Source: DAIMZM01 sp036733985 (lineage in GTDB: Bacteria; Bacillota; Dehalobacteriia; UBA4068). Taken from it: 53,659 nt of DNA. The DNA is taken from positions 1 through 53,659 of the forward strand of contig DAIMZM010000003.1 of the NCBI GenBank assembly GCA_036733985.1. Reading direction: 5' to 3'. Positions 40,624-48,917 of the stretch are shown here, in pieces (positions within the stretch are counted from its first letter, which is position 1; the number at the start of each line of letters is the position of its first letter). The notes under the pieces were generated by a model. It was given only the letters and a program-made list of their open reading frames with translations, did not search any database and had not been told where the DNA came from. Made by a program: the position numbers and the translations under genes.

Positions 40624-42216
40624 TTAGGCGTCCTCGTCCTCCGCGCTTAGGAGCCGGTTTAAGTCCTCGGCCCGGACATAGGGCAGCCGCAGCCAGAAGC
40701 GGCAGCCCTGGCCCAGTCCGCTTTCCACGCCGTACTGGGCATGATGCAGCTCCATAATGCCCTTGACGATACTGAGACCCAAGCCGCTGCTGTGGCCGGC
40801 CCGCTCCGGCGCGTCCGCGTGATAGTAGCGGTCCCAGATATGGGGCAGATCCTCAGCGGCAATGCCTGGGCCATGATCAATGACCCAGACCTTCACCAGT
40901 CCTTCACCGGTTTCCTGGCGCACCTGGATCAGCTTATCCGCCCCGGCATGGGTCAGGGCATTGTTCAGGATATTGCCCAGGGCCTGGAGGATGCGGGCCT
41001 CGTCCGCGTTGACAATGACTTCCTGATCGATGGAGAGGCCGATCCGATAGCCTTCCGGCTCCAGCAGGGCATTGTAGCGGTTGACAAAATCCCTGAGGCT
41101 TTCGCTCAAATCAAATTCCGAACAGCTGATCTGCTGGGTGCCGGAGCTGAGCCGGGAATAATCCAGCACATCATTGACCAGGCGGGTCAGGCGCTGGGTT
41201 TCCTGGATGATCACAGCCAGGCTTTCCACCCGGTCTTCCTCCGGGAAATCCCGCATGTATTCCGCATAGCCGCCGATCATGGTCAGGGGCGTGCGCAGAT
41301 CATGGGAAATATTGGCCACAATATCCCGCTGCAGCTTTTCGCTGCGGCCCAGCTCCGCCGCGGCATAGTTCAGGCTGTCCGCCAGCTCGTTGATCTCCCG
41401 GTAGCCGCCGCCGTCGAAATGCTGGGCGAAATTGCCCCCGGCCAAAGCATGGGCAGACCTGGTCAGGCGGCAGATGGGCCGGGACAGGCGGCTGGCAATC
41501 AGGTTGGAGAGGATCAGGGCCAGCAGCACCAGGATGGCGCTGATCCAGACCAGCTGCTGGCGGAGGGTGCTGACCGTGGCGTGCACCGGGCTGATGCTGG
41601 CATTCAGCAGCAGCAAATGGGTCTGGCCATCCGCATCCTGGAACACGGAGGCGTAGACCAGGCTGTCCGGCAGGGTGATGTCCCGGGCTTCCCAGAAACG
41701 GGCGTCCCCGTCCTGACCGCCGGGCAGGGAAAACTGCGCCCGGCTGATGCGCTCGCTGAACACGCCGCCATTATCCCGGGCGGAAAAATAGTAGCTGGCA
41801 ATATTCTCGCTGCCGATATGGTGGATGATGCAATCGCTCAAGACATCCGCGGAGGCGGTGCGGAGGAAGCTGACCTTCCAGCCGTTATCCTGCACATTAT
41901 AGAGGCTGACGCAGATCTGCCGCCGCTGGGCCAGATCCATCACCACCGCCTGCACATCCCCTTGGGTCACGCCCTCCCGGATGGCCAGGGCGGACTGCTT
42001 AATATTCTCGGTTTTCACCCGCTCGTAAAAGTCGTCCAGATAAACCACCTGGAACAGCCAGAGCAGGCAGACCATGGTCAGGGAAAAGGCCAGCAGATAG
42101 AAGAAAATGCGCCAGCGCAGCGGGGTGCCGTGCCAGCGCATGGCCAGGGTGGGCCGGTTGTCCTGCCGGGGTTTAGGAACGCCCGGTTGTTTCTTCCGCT
42201 TCAAAACGGTAACCAA
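40624..42216 (-). CDS. Two-component sensor histidine kinase
   Basis: A 530-residue OmpR-class kinase. A transmembrane helix (about 33-60) is followed by an extracytoplasmic sensor (about 60-210), a second helix (about 215-235), a HAMP domain (about 237-290), the phospho-acceptor ISHDLRTPLTMIGGYAEYM, N box NILNNALTHAG, DHGPGI and GLGLSIVKGI. The likely start TTG at 42216 lies within the response regulator gene (44-bp overlap); TTG 42204 is an alternative. It autophosphorylates and transfers phosphate to the adjoining regulator. Signal unknown; the neighbouring htrA gene is a plausible envelope-stress link. Confidence 0.9.
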   Translation of the reverse strand: MVTVLKRKKQPGVPKPRQDNRPTLAMRWHGTPLRWRIFFYLLAFSLTMVCLLWLFQVVYLDDFYERVKTENIKQSALAIREGVTQGDVQAVVMDLAQRRQICVSLYNVQDNGWKVSFLRTASADVLSDCIIHHIGSENIASYYFSARDNGGVFSERISRAQFSLPGGQDGDARFWEARDITLPDSLVYASVFQDADGQTHLLLLNASISPVHATVSTLRQQLVWISAILVLLALILSNLIASRLSRPICRLTRSAHALAGGNFAQHFDGGGYREINELADSLNYAAAELGRSEKLQRDIVANISHDLRTPLTMIGGYAEYMRDFPEEDRVESLAVIIQETQRLTRLVNDVLDYSRLSSGTQQISCSEFDLSESLRDFVNRYNALLEPEGYRIGLSIDQEVIVNADEARILQALGNILNNALTHAGADKLIQVRQETGEGLVKVWVIDHGPGIAAEDLPHIWDRYYHADAPERAGHSSGLGLSIVKGIMELHHAQYGVESGLGQGCRFWLRLPYVRAEDLNRLLSAEDEDA

Positions 42217-42883
42217 CTCCTCTGATGGTCACAATATAATCCCGGTATGGGCCCAGGGACAGCCGCAGCAGCTTGATATGGGTATCCAGGGTGCGGTCGT
42301 CGCCGAAGAAATCATAACCCCAGACATTGCTGATCAGCTGCTCCCGGGTTAAAGCCAGGCCCCGGTTGCGCACCAGGTAAGTGAGCAGATCATAAACCTT
42401 TGGCGAGAGCTCGGCCCGGACGCCGTCGATATAGACCAGGCGGGCGGGGAAATCAATGGTGAGGCCACCGAAGCTCAGGCGCTCATGGCCGGAATCTAGC
42501 CGGGCGCTGCGGCGGCTGATGATCACATTCACCCGCATCATCAGCTCCCTGGGGGAAAAGGGCTTGACCACATAATCGTCGATGCCCAGCTCAAAGCCGT
42601 GGAGGCGGTCATATTCCTCGCCCCGGGCCGAGAGCATCAGCACCGGCACATCCTTGCTTTTGCGGATTTCCCGGCAGGCGGAGAAGCCGTCCAGGCCCGG
42701 CATCATCACATCCATGATCACGATATCAAAATCCTGCTCCCGGCAGACCGTCACCGCATCCATGCCGTCCGCCGCCTCTTCCACGCTGTAGCCTTCAAAT
42801 TCCGCGTACTTACGGATCAGGGCGCGGATTTTCGCTTCGTCATCCACCACCAGTATCCGCTTACCCATACTGCCTCCGGACAT
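42173..42883 (-). CDS. OmpR/PhoB family response regulator
   Basis: A 236-residue response regulator: receiver domain with phospho-Asp58 (DIVIMDVMMPGLDG) and a winged-helix DNA-binding domain (about 135-232, LTYLVRNRGLALTREQLISNVWGYDFFGDDRTLDTH). ATG 42883 has GAGGTGG about five bases upstream; a second ATG at 42868 is possible. It is the first gene of the pair with the kinase. Family is secure, regulon unknown. Confidence 0.92.
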   Translation of the reverse strand: MSGGSMGKRILVVDDEAKIRALIRKYAEFEGYSVEEAADGMDAVTVCREQDFDIVIMDVMMPGLDGFSACREIRKSKDVPVLMLSARGEEYDRLHGFELGIDDYVVKPFSPRELMMRVNVIISRRSARLDSGHERLSFGGLTIDFPARLVYIDGVRAELSPKVYDLLTYLVRNRGLALTREQLISNVWGYDFFGDDRTLDTHIKLLRLSLGPYRDYIVTIRGVGYRFEAEETTGRS

Positions 42884-42989
42884 AAAACCACCTCAATTTC
42901 TGAACAGGCTGTCCCTAAACCGCGGCCGCGCCTGCGCCGGCTTATTTCTGAACAGCCTGCTATCTATTATAACACGCTTTATCTTGGCA

Positions 42990-44459
42990 TTACAAGGCGC
43001 TGGTCACCGTGGGCTCGCTGCCGGAACTGTCCGGGGTCACGCCATACAGGGTGACGCTGACGGCCTGCTGCTCGCCTTTACGGGAAATGATGATGGACAG
43101 GGTATCCCCCACGCTATGGCCCTGAATGATGCTGACCACCTGATCCGCGCTTTCAATGGCGGTATCGTCGATGCTGATGATGCGGTCGCCGGGCTGCAGG
43201 CCCGCGTATTCCGCATTGCCGCCCCCGGTGATCTTCAGGATATAAACCCCCTGCTCTTTTACGCCGTAGCTGTTGGCGGTGCGCTCATCGTCAATATTCA
43301 CCAGGGTGACGCCCAGAGAGACCCGGCTGGTCACATAGCCGTAATTGATCAGGTCGTTGATGATATCCTTGATATCGTTGATCGGGATGGCAAAGCCCAG
43401 GCCCTCCACGCTGATGCCGCCGCTCTTGGCCATCACCAGGCCCACCAGCTCGCCTCTGGCATTGAACAGGCCGCCGCCGCTGTTGCCGCTGTTGATGGCG
43501 GCGTCGGTTTGCAGCAGGTTATAGGTCTGCTCGCCAATGGTGATCTCCCGGTCCAGGGCGCTGACGATGCCCTGGGTGACGGTGCCGCCCAGCTGGCCCA
43601 GGGGATTGCCGATCACCACGGCGGGGGAGCCCACTTCCAGCCGGTCGCTGTTGCCCAAGACCGCCGCGGTCAGGCCTTTGGCGTCGATCTTCAGCACAGC
43701 CACGTCGCTTTCCGCATCCTGCCCCACCACAACGGCTTCATACTGATCGCCGTTCCTGAGGGAGATATTGATGCTCTGAGCGCCCTCGATCACATGATTG
43801 CTGGTGAGGATGTAACCGTCTTCCGAAATGATCACGCCGGAACCGGCAGCCGGGGTCAGGCTCCGGCCAAACCAGCCGTAATCCGTCACCACCTGGGTGA
43901 GGATCTCCACCACGCTGTCGGCAGCCAGATCGGTGACGGCTTTGACATCCACAGCGCCGCTGACGGTTTCCTGATCCGTTTCCACGCTGCGGTAAAGCAC
44001 GGTGCCGCCGGCCTCCTCAAAATACTTCTCAATGCTGGCCTCCAGATCTGCGGTGGCAGCCGTCACCGCCTGGCCGGCCGCATATTGCCCCCCGGCAAAG
44101 CCCACGCCCAAGGCCACCAGAATCAGGACCAGGCAGAGGACGATGGCCGCGGGCCAGGTGACGGCCAGGGGCCGCTGCCAAGGGCCGCCCCGCCGCCGGG
44201 TCAGCACAGAGCTGGGGCCGTCGGCCCAATCCGCCGCCCCGGCATAGCCCGGAGCGGAGCTGGCCACAAAATCCGGCCTTTCGCCATCAGTTGCCGGGGC
44301 AGCCCAGGCTTCAGTTTCTGCAGGCCGGGTTTCCGGATCCGGCCCGGCTGCCGCCTGGTTTAAGCCGGGGGCAGGGTTCTCCCCGGCGGGCGGCGAATCG
44401 GCGGAAAAATCATTTTGGCTTTCCCGCAGATCCTCTTCCTGACGTTCGTCTTCGTTCAT
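42990..44459 (-). CDS. HtrA/DegP-like membrane serine protease with PDZ domain
   Basis: A 489-residue Do-family protease. A long acidic N-terminal cytoplasmic region (1-100) precedes one transmembrane helix (about 104-124). The extracellular trypsin-like domain has the triad His222 (TSNHVIEG), Asp252 (SDVAVLKID) and Ser327 (NSGNSGGGLF), followed by a PDZ domain (about 385-475). It degrades misfolded proteins at the cell surface. The start is ATG 44459 rather than the upstream frame, as the protein proper (MNEDERQEEDL) begins there; GGAGG lies 13 bases upstream, a little far. It lies near the two-component pair and divergent from the CNNM gene. Confidence 0.9.
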   Translation of the reverse strand: MNEDERQEEDLRESQNDFSADSPPAGENPAPGLNQAAAGPDPETRPAETEAWAAPATDGERPDFVASSAPGYAGAADWADGPSSVLTRRRGGPWQRPLAVTWPAAIVLCLVLILVALGVGFAGGQYAAGQAVTAATADLEASIEKYFEEAGGTVLYRSVETDQETVSGAVDVKAVTDLAADSVVEILTQVVTDYGWFGRSLTPAAGSGVIISEDGYILTSNHVIEGAQSINISLRNGDQYEAVVVGQDAESDVAVLKIDAKGLTAAVLGNSDRLEVGSPAVVIGNPLGQLGGTVTQGIVSALDREITIGEQTYNLLQTDAAINSGNSGGGLFNARGELVGLVMAKSGGISVEGLGFAIPINDIKDIINDLINYGYVTSRVSLGVTLVNIDDERTANSYGVKEQGVYILKITGGGNAEYAGLQPGDRIISIDDTAIESADQVVSIIQGHSVGDTLSIIISRKGEQQAVSVTLYGVTPDSSGSEPTVTSAL

Positions 44460-44633
44460 TTTGCTTTTGACGCCTCCTTTTATTGCTGCGGCAGGCGAAC
44501 CGCCTGCCGTTCTTTTTCGGTAACGAGGATAGCATAACCGATACAAGTGAAAAATACCTGAACAGGCGTTGACGCCGAACTGAATAGCGAACAAAATGTG
44601 AACGACAAGCTTGAGAAGGCCCTGTTCATATTC

Positions 44634-44662
44634 TTGACAGTTGGTTCAGGCTTTGATAGAAT
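44634..44662 (+). promoter_or_regulatory. Sigma-A-type promoter of the CNNM/CorC gene
   Basis: TTGACA, 17 bases, TAGAAT. It would give a leader of about 250 nt that includes repeat copy G. Confidence 0.7.
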
Positions 44663-44696
44663 ATAAACACATGGCTGGCAATTTGTTAAACAAGGC

Positions 44697-44853
44697 AACC
44701 GTTCTTCTTTTGCCAGGGGCAGCGCAGAGACTTGAGCCAAAACCGGTTTACCCTTATTTACCCGCGCAAGCCGCTTTTGCGTTGGTGGATAAAGCGCAAA
44801 TGGGATTGTTTGAGTTCCCGGCCCCGCTGGTCCGGGGAAGGACGGTTTTAAAG
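44697..44853 (+). repeat. Interspersed palindromic repeat, copy G (degenerate)
   Basis: Starts AACCGTTCTTCTTTT and ends GGGGAAGGACGGTTTTAAA, the two being roughly inverted copies of the family ends; the interior is GC-rich and unrelated to other copies. Lies inside the leader of the CNNM gene. Lower confidence than copies B-F. Confidence 0.45.
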
Positions 44854-44921
44854 TTTTAGCGCCATTTCCCCGTTCGGCAATAAAATACCAGGTACGGGAA
44901 CATTAAAGGAGGAGTTATTTC

Positions 44922-46256
44922 TTGGACGACCCCTTAGGGCGACAACTGCTGCTGATTCTCATTTTACTGGGCGTCAACGCTTTTTTTGCCGCGGCGGAAA
45001 TCGCCGTGATCAGCTTGAACGACAACAAAGTGCGGCGGGACGCGGAAGCCGGCGACCCGGCGGCGGCGAAAATGCTCAAGCTGGTAGAAAAACCGGCGCA
45101 ATTTTTATCCACCATCCAGATCGGCATTACCCTGGCCGGCTATCTGAACGCGGCCTTTGCCGCGGACAGCTTTTCCGACCGGCTGGTGAACTGGCTGGTG
45201 CAGGACCTGGGCTGGACCGTCTCCGCCTCTGTCTTAAACACAGCCAGCGTGATCCTGATCACGCTGCTGCTCTCCTATTTCACCCTGGTCCTCGGCGAAC
45301 TGGTGCCCAAAAGGGTGGCCATGGCCAGGTCGGAAAAGGTAGCCAAAATGGCCAGCGGCGTCATTACGGCTTTCGGCGCCGTCTGCAAGCCCTTTGTCTG
45401 GCTGATGAGCGTCAGCACCAACGCGGTGCTGCGCCTCTTAAAAATCAATCCCAATCATAACGACGAAAAAGTCTCCGAAGAGGAGATCCGGCTGATGGTG
45501 GACATCGGCGAGGAAAAAGGCGCCATCGAACCGGAAGAAAAAGCCATGATCGAGAACATCTTCGAGTTCAACAATATCACTGCCGAAGATGTGATGATAC
45601 ACCGCAAAGACATGGTGGTGGTCTGGGCCGACGACAGCCATGAGGAGATCCTAGCCAAAATCATGGACAGCGGCCTGAGCCGCTTCCCGGTCTGCGGCAA
45701 CGATGTGGACGATGTGCTGGGCTTGCTGCGCACCAGGGAATATCTGCTCAATTCCCACAGTCCCCACCCCAAGCCCTTCAAGGACCTGGTGGCCCCCATC
45801 TATTTCGTGCCGGAAACCGTGCCCGCGGACGTGCTGTTCCGGGATATGCAGAGCAAAAAGCTGCACATGGCCATTGTGGTGGACGAGTACGGCGGCACCA
45901 GCGGCCTGGTGACCCTGGAAGACCTGCTGGAAGAGATCGTGGGCAATATCTATGATGAATTTGACCCTGCCGGCGCTGAGCTGATCCAGAAGATCAGCGA
46001 CAGTGAATGGCGGGTCCGGGGTTGTGTCGAGATTGAAAAGCTCGCCGACGACCTGGATATCAAGCTGCCGGAAGACGATGAATTCGATACCCTGGGCGGC
46101 CTGATCTTCAGCAAGCTAAACGAGATCCCCGCTGACGGCGCGAACCCGGAAATAACCGCCTACGGCCTGCATATCCAGGTGGAAGAGCTGATCGACCACC
46201 GGGTGGAATGGGCCAGGATCACCAAGCTGCCCCCGGAGGCGGCAGAAAAGGCCTGA
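44922..46256 (+). CDS. CNNM/CorC (HlyC) family membrane protein with CBS domains
   Basis: A 444-residue protein: CNNM transmembrane domain (about 1-200; GVNAFFAAAEIAVISLNDNKV and STIQIGITLAGYLNAAFA), a CBS pair (about 215-340, ENIFEFNNITAEDVMIHRKD and IVVDEYGGTSGLVTLEDL) and the C-terminal CorC_HlyC domain (about 355-440). Members export or regulate Mg2+/Co2+ or related ions. The start is TTG 44922, with AAAGGAGG ten bases before. It has a long leader with repeat copy G, then is followed by a strong terminator. Transport role is known for the family, not shown here. Confidence 0.92.
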   Translation: MDDPLGRQLLLILILLGVNAFFAAAEIAVISLNDNKVRRDAEAGDPAAAKMLKLVEKPAQFLSTIQIGITLAGYLNAAFAADSFSDRLVNWLVQDLGWTVSASVLNTASVILITLLLSYFTLVLGELVPKRVAMARSEKVAKMASGVITAFGAVCKPFVWLMSVSTNAVLRLLKINPNHNDEKVSEEEIRLMVDIGEEKGAIEPEEKAMIENIFEFNNITAEDVMIHRKDMVVVWADDSHEEILAKIMDSGLSRFPVCGNDVDDVLGLLRTREYLLNSHSPHPKPFKDLVAPIYFVPETVPADVLFRDMQSKKLHMAIVVDEYGGTSGLVTLEDLLEEIVGNIYDEFDPAGAELIQKISDSEWRVRGCVEIEKLADDLDIKLPEDDEFDTLGGLIFSKLNEIPADGANPEITAYGLHIQVEELIDHRVEWARITKLPPEAAEKA

Positions 46257-46297
46257 ACCCACAAAACCTAGCGCATCCTGATAAACATCAATATAGC

Positions 46298-46343
46298 AAA
46301 AAAACAGCGGCCGGTCAAGAAATTGATCCGCCGCTGTTTTTTA
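46298..46343 (+). terminator. Terminator after the CNNM/CorC gene
   Basis: AAAAACAGCGG and CCGCTGTTTTTT form the outer stem with an inner GGTCA/TTGATCC extension; followed by T-rich sequence. A-run on the left makes it potentially bidirectional. Confidence 0.85.
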
Positions 46344-46364
46344 TGGCGTTATTTATTATTAAAG

Positions 46365-46468
46365 ATAAAACCGTTACTTTCTTGAAAGAAAGTAACGCAA
46401 AGAACTTTCAATTTATTCAAAGTAACTGCTGAGCATGGTTTGGGGTCCCGAAAGAAGAACGGTTTTAT
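46365..46468 (+). repeat. Interspersed palindromic repeat, copy E (104 bp)
   Basis: Left end ATAAAACC, then GTTACTTTCTT-GA-AAGAAAGTAAC and GCAAAGAACTTTCAAT; right end AAAGAAGAACGGTTTTAT. The left stem differs from copies B and C at several positions, each change matched on the opposite arm. Sits between the CNNM terminator and mazF. Confidence 0.85.
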
Positions 46469-46561
46469 AATCTATTTTTTTTACTTTTTATAATTCTCAT
46501 GTATAAAATCCCGTCCGGTGATTCATAATCATAGCAAATCACTTTATATCAGGTGATAAAC

Positions 46562-46912
46562 ATGGTACAAAGAGGAGAAATCTATTTCGCCGAGCTAAAC
46601 CCGGTACAAGGCTCGGAACAGGGCGGAACCAGGCCGGTGCTGATCATCCAAAACGATGTCGGCAACACTTACAGCCCCACCACCATTGTTCTGGCCATTA
46701 CATCACAGTTGAATAAAGCCCGGCTGCCCACCCATGTGGAGCTCAGCTCCACCGAGAGCGGGCTGCAACGGGACAGCGTGATTCTGGCCGAGCAGGTGCG
46801 CACCATTGACAAAAGCAGGCTGAAGCAAAAGGTGACGGCGCTGCAGAACCCCACCATGCGCCGGATTGAAAACGCCATGGCTGTTTCCATGGGCCTGGGC
46901 GATCTGCGTTAA
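46562..46912 (+). CDS. MazF/PemK family endoribonuclease toxin (EndoA-like), no antitoxin beside it
   Basis: A 116-residue PemK/MazF protein: VQRGEIYFAELNPVQGSEQGGTRPVLIIQND and TQLNKARLPTHVEL motifs, QVRTIDKSRL and C-terminal AMAVSMGLGDL, the standard Firmicutes EndoA pattern. It cleaves mRNA at specific short sequences. AGGTGA six bases before ATG 46562 fixes this start over an upstream GTG. The 300 bp upstream hold a terminator and a repeat but no ribbon-helix-helix antitoxin gene, and none lies downstream; its antitoxin, if any, is elsewhere. It ends 6 bp from the convergent Pro/Gln-rich gene. Confidence 0.9.
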   Translation: MVQRGEIYFAELNPVQGSEQGGTRPVLIIQNDVGNTYSPTTIVLAITSQLNKARLPTHVELSSTESGLQRDSVILAEQVRTIDKSRLKQKVTALQNPTMRRIENAMAVSMGLGDLR

Positions 46913-46918
46913 CCCGGC

Positions 46919-47428
46919 TCAGCGCTGGCGGCCGGCGGCGCTGTTCATCCGCCGGGCCAGTTCCATCAGGCCTTCCGGGTCGCCGCCGGACTCCATCCGG
47001 CTGATCAGCTCCAAAATGAACTTCTGATTTTCATCGGAAAGCAGTGAACCGTACTGCTGCAGGATCTGCTTCAGATCCTCCACATTACGCACAGCCCCGG
47101 GCGGCGCCATGCCGTCCGGGCCCTGCTGGGGCTGGGGTTGGGCCTGGTTAAAGCCGGGACGGTTCTGGGCTTGGGCTTGAGGCCCCGGCTGCCGCTGCCG
47201 GGGATCCTGCGGCGCTTGGCGGCGGTTTTGCTGCTGCATCGGCGGCCTTTGGCCCGGTTGGGGTCTTGGGCCCGGCCCGGACTGCTGCCGGGGTTGCGGC
47301 CCCTGGGGGCGGCCCTGCTGTTGCTGCATCGGCGGCCTTTGGCCTGGCCTGGGCCCTGGCTGCGGTGCTGGGGCAGGCCGCTGGGACTGCTGTCCCGGCC
47401 CCGGGTTTCGTCCTCTATTATTGAACAT
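46919..47428 (-). CDS. Pro/Gln-rich low-complexity protein (169 aa)
   Basis: Residues 1-110 are almost entirely P, Q, G, R and N, with a repeated GQRPPMQQQ unit, likely disordered and strongly basic. The last 55 residues (VEDLKQILQQYGSLLSDENQ and onward) look like a real helical domain. AAAGGAGG eight bases before ATG 47428 supports translation. It is the second gene of a leftward pair after the Gly-rich gene (50-bp gap). No family recognised; composition suggests a spore- or envelope-associated structural or RNA-binding protein, but this is speculation. Simple-sequence DNA can give false open frames, so the conserved-looking tail and ribosome binding site are the main support. Confidence 0.6.
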   Translation of the reverse strand: MFNNRGRNPGPGQQSQRPAPAPQPGPRPGQRPPMQQQQGRPQGPQPRQQSGPGPRPQPGQRPPMQQQNRRQAPQDPRQRQPGPQAQAQNRPGFNQAQPQPQQGPDGMAPPGAVRNVEDLKQILQQYGSLLSDENQKFILELISRMESGGDPEGLMELARRMNSAAGRQR

Positions 47429-47478
47429 AGGCTTTCCTCCTTTGGTTTTTCGATCAGGCGGGGCAGGCGGGCGCGGCG

Positions 47479-48297
47479 CTAATAGCGGTACCAGCCCGCC
47501 GCCCGCTGCCGGGCGGTTTCATAATCCGGCAGATCCAGCCCGGCCCGGGGGCAAGGGGCCTGGCAATAGGGGCAGGGGGAGACATAGCCGGCGGCTTCCG
47601 CCGGCGCCGGCTCCGCCGCGCCCGGGCAGCTGGCGCCCTCCCCGGCCGGCCCGGGGCCGCCGGGCTGTCCCGCGCCACCCATGCCCCCCAGATTGCCCAG
47701 GCTGGAGAGCATATTCAGCATAGACATCCAATCCATACCGGAAGCGCCGGCAAATCCATTGGTAAAACCATTGGCATTGGCCTGGTCCCCCGCCGCTTCC
47801 GGCCCCCGCTCCGGCGCGGGTTCAGGGGCCGGTTCCGGGATGGGGATATCCTGGAACAAGGCTTCCTGCACCGGCTCCGGTTCAGACTCAGGGAAGACCG
47901 GCTCCGGCTCTGGGGGCTGTGCTTTGCCCGGCTTCCGGTTAGGACGGGGCATCTGGGACATCATCCCGGCCAGATTGGAAAGCTGGGAAAGATCCGGGCC
48001 GCCGCTGCCGCCCAGGCCCTGGAGCATAGACAGCATGGCCAGGGAATTGTTGTTGCCGCCCTGATTACCTGGGTTCGCCGGGCCGCCCAGGCCGCCTAAA
48101 CCGCCCAGGCCGCCTAAGCCGCCTAAGCCGCCTAAACCCCCCAGGGCGGACAGCATGCCCAGAGGATTTCCCCCCCCGCCGCCTAATCCGCCCAGGCCGG
48201 ACAGCATGCCCAGAGGATTTCCCCCCAAGCCGCTTTTTCCGCCCTGGCCGCCTAAGCCGGACAGCATATTCAGCATGTTTCCGTCCAAAATGCCCAT
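47479..48297 (-). CDS. Gly-rich low-complexity protein with repeated MLS-GLGG modules (272 aa)
   Basis: Five variants of a module ML(S/N)xL followed by Gly-rich linkers occur (MLNMLSGLGG, LGMLSGLGGLGG, LGMLSALGGLGG, LAMLSMLQGLGG, LNMLSSLGNLGG), including a run of six LGG repeats. A Pro/Glu-rich stretch (about 120-175) and a C-terminal CPYCQAPCPRAG Cys motif follow. GGAGG eight bases before ATG 48297 supports translation. Disorder and short amphipathic helices suggest a self-assembling or surface protein. Downstream lies the Pro/Gln-rich gene. No known family. Confidence 0.6.
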   Translation of the reverse strand: MGILDGNMLNMLSGLGGQGGKSGLGGNPLGMLSGLGGLGGGGGNPLGMLSALGGLGGLGGLGGLGGLGGLGGPANPGNQGGNNNSLAMLSMLQGLGGSGGPDLSQLSNLAGMMSQMPRPNRKPGKAQPPEPEPVFPESEPEPVQEALFQDIPIPEPAPEPAPERGPEAAGDQANANGFTNGFAGASGMDWMSMLNMLSSLGNLGGMGGAGQPGGPGPAGEGASCPGAAEPAPAEAAGYVSPCPYCQAPCPRAGLDLPDYETARQRAAGWYRY

Positions 48298-48398
48298 ATT
48301 TACGCCTCCGCATTTTGTACCAGTATATGCGGCCTGCCGCCTGCCGCGCCTGTACCGGAAAAAAATGGCCGGAGAAGACCCAAACAGCCCGGCCCCTC

Positions 48399-48456
48399 TT
48401 GACAGAGAACCGGGGCGATTGTATACTAGATGTACTATTTGACGTAGTACATCTAG
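48399..48456 (+). promoter_or_regulatory. Promoter and GntR-type operator of the ABC exporter operon
   Basis: TTGACA (48399-48404), 17 bases, TATACT (48422-48427). A perfect 12-bp inverted repeat, CTAGATGTACTA-N7-TAGTACATCTAG (48426-48456), covers the -10 end and the start site, the expected position for a repressor. The first gene (48498) is a YtrA-type GntR regulator, so autorepression is likely. Confidence 0.85.
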
Positions 48457-48497
48457 CCCACCGGAGCGTCAGCCCCGGGGAAAAGGAGGTAAGGGAA

Positions 48498-48917
48498 ATG
48501 TTTGTCATTGACTATAAATCCCGAACCCCTCTCTACCAGCAAATCGTGGAGAATGTGGAGCGGCTGGCCCATGCCGGGCTGCTGCCCCCGGGGGGGCAGC
48601 TCCCCAGCGTGCGGTCATTGGCCATGACCCTCTCCATCAATCCCAACACCATTGCCAAAGCCTATGCGGAGCTGGAAAGCCGGGGCGTGATCTATTCCCG
48701 GACCGGCCGGGGCAGCTTTATGGCGGAAAGCCTGGAGGCCCTGTATCAATCCGGTCAGGCGCAGCTTAAAGCCAGGGGCAGGGAACTTTCCCGGGCCGCC
48801 CGGCGTCTGCACTTTGATAAGGCCGGCTTTCTGGATTTTTGCGGCCAATGCTGGGATGAGGCGGAGAGCGGGAGCCTGGACAAAGAGAGCGGGAAAGAAG
48901 GTGCAAGCCATGATTGA
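48498..48917 (+). CDS. GntR family transcriptional regulator (YtrA subfamily)
   Basis: A 139-residue regulator with an N-terminal winged helix (SRTPLYQQIVENVERLAHAG; LPSVRSLAMTLSINPNTIAKAYAELES) and a short C-terminal helical domain, the YtrA layout. AAGGAGGT seven bases before ATG 48498. It overlaps the ABC ATPase start by 8 bp and is preceded by a promoter with a perfect palindrome, so it probably represses its own operon until a wall- or membrane-acting compound is sensed. Inducer unknown. Confidence 0.92.
   Translation: MFVIDYKSRTPLYQQIVENVERLAHAGLLPPGGQLPSVRSLAMTLSINPNTIAKAYAELESRGVIYSRTGRGSFMAESLEALYQSGQAQLKARGRELSRAARRLHFDKAGFLDFCGQCWDEAESGSLDKESGKEGASHD

Larger units (their letters stand above)
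44460..44921. other. 462-bp divergent intergenic region (htrA / CNNM gene)
   Basis: Holds a plus-strand promoter (44634-44662) and a degenerate copy of the palindromic repeat (44697-44853) inside the CNNM leader. A minus-strand promoter for htrA must lie near 44480-44640, but no clear pair was found. No convincing gene; a 72-codon frame at 44641 has no ribosome binding site. Confidence 0.6.

Noticed and set aside
48065..48300. CRISPR-like tandem repeats in the Gly-rich gene region
   Set aside because: The repeats are codon-level GLGG runs within an open frame, with no uniform repeats and spacers.
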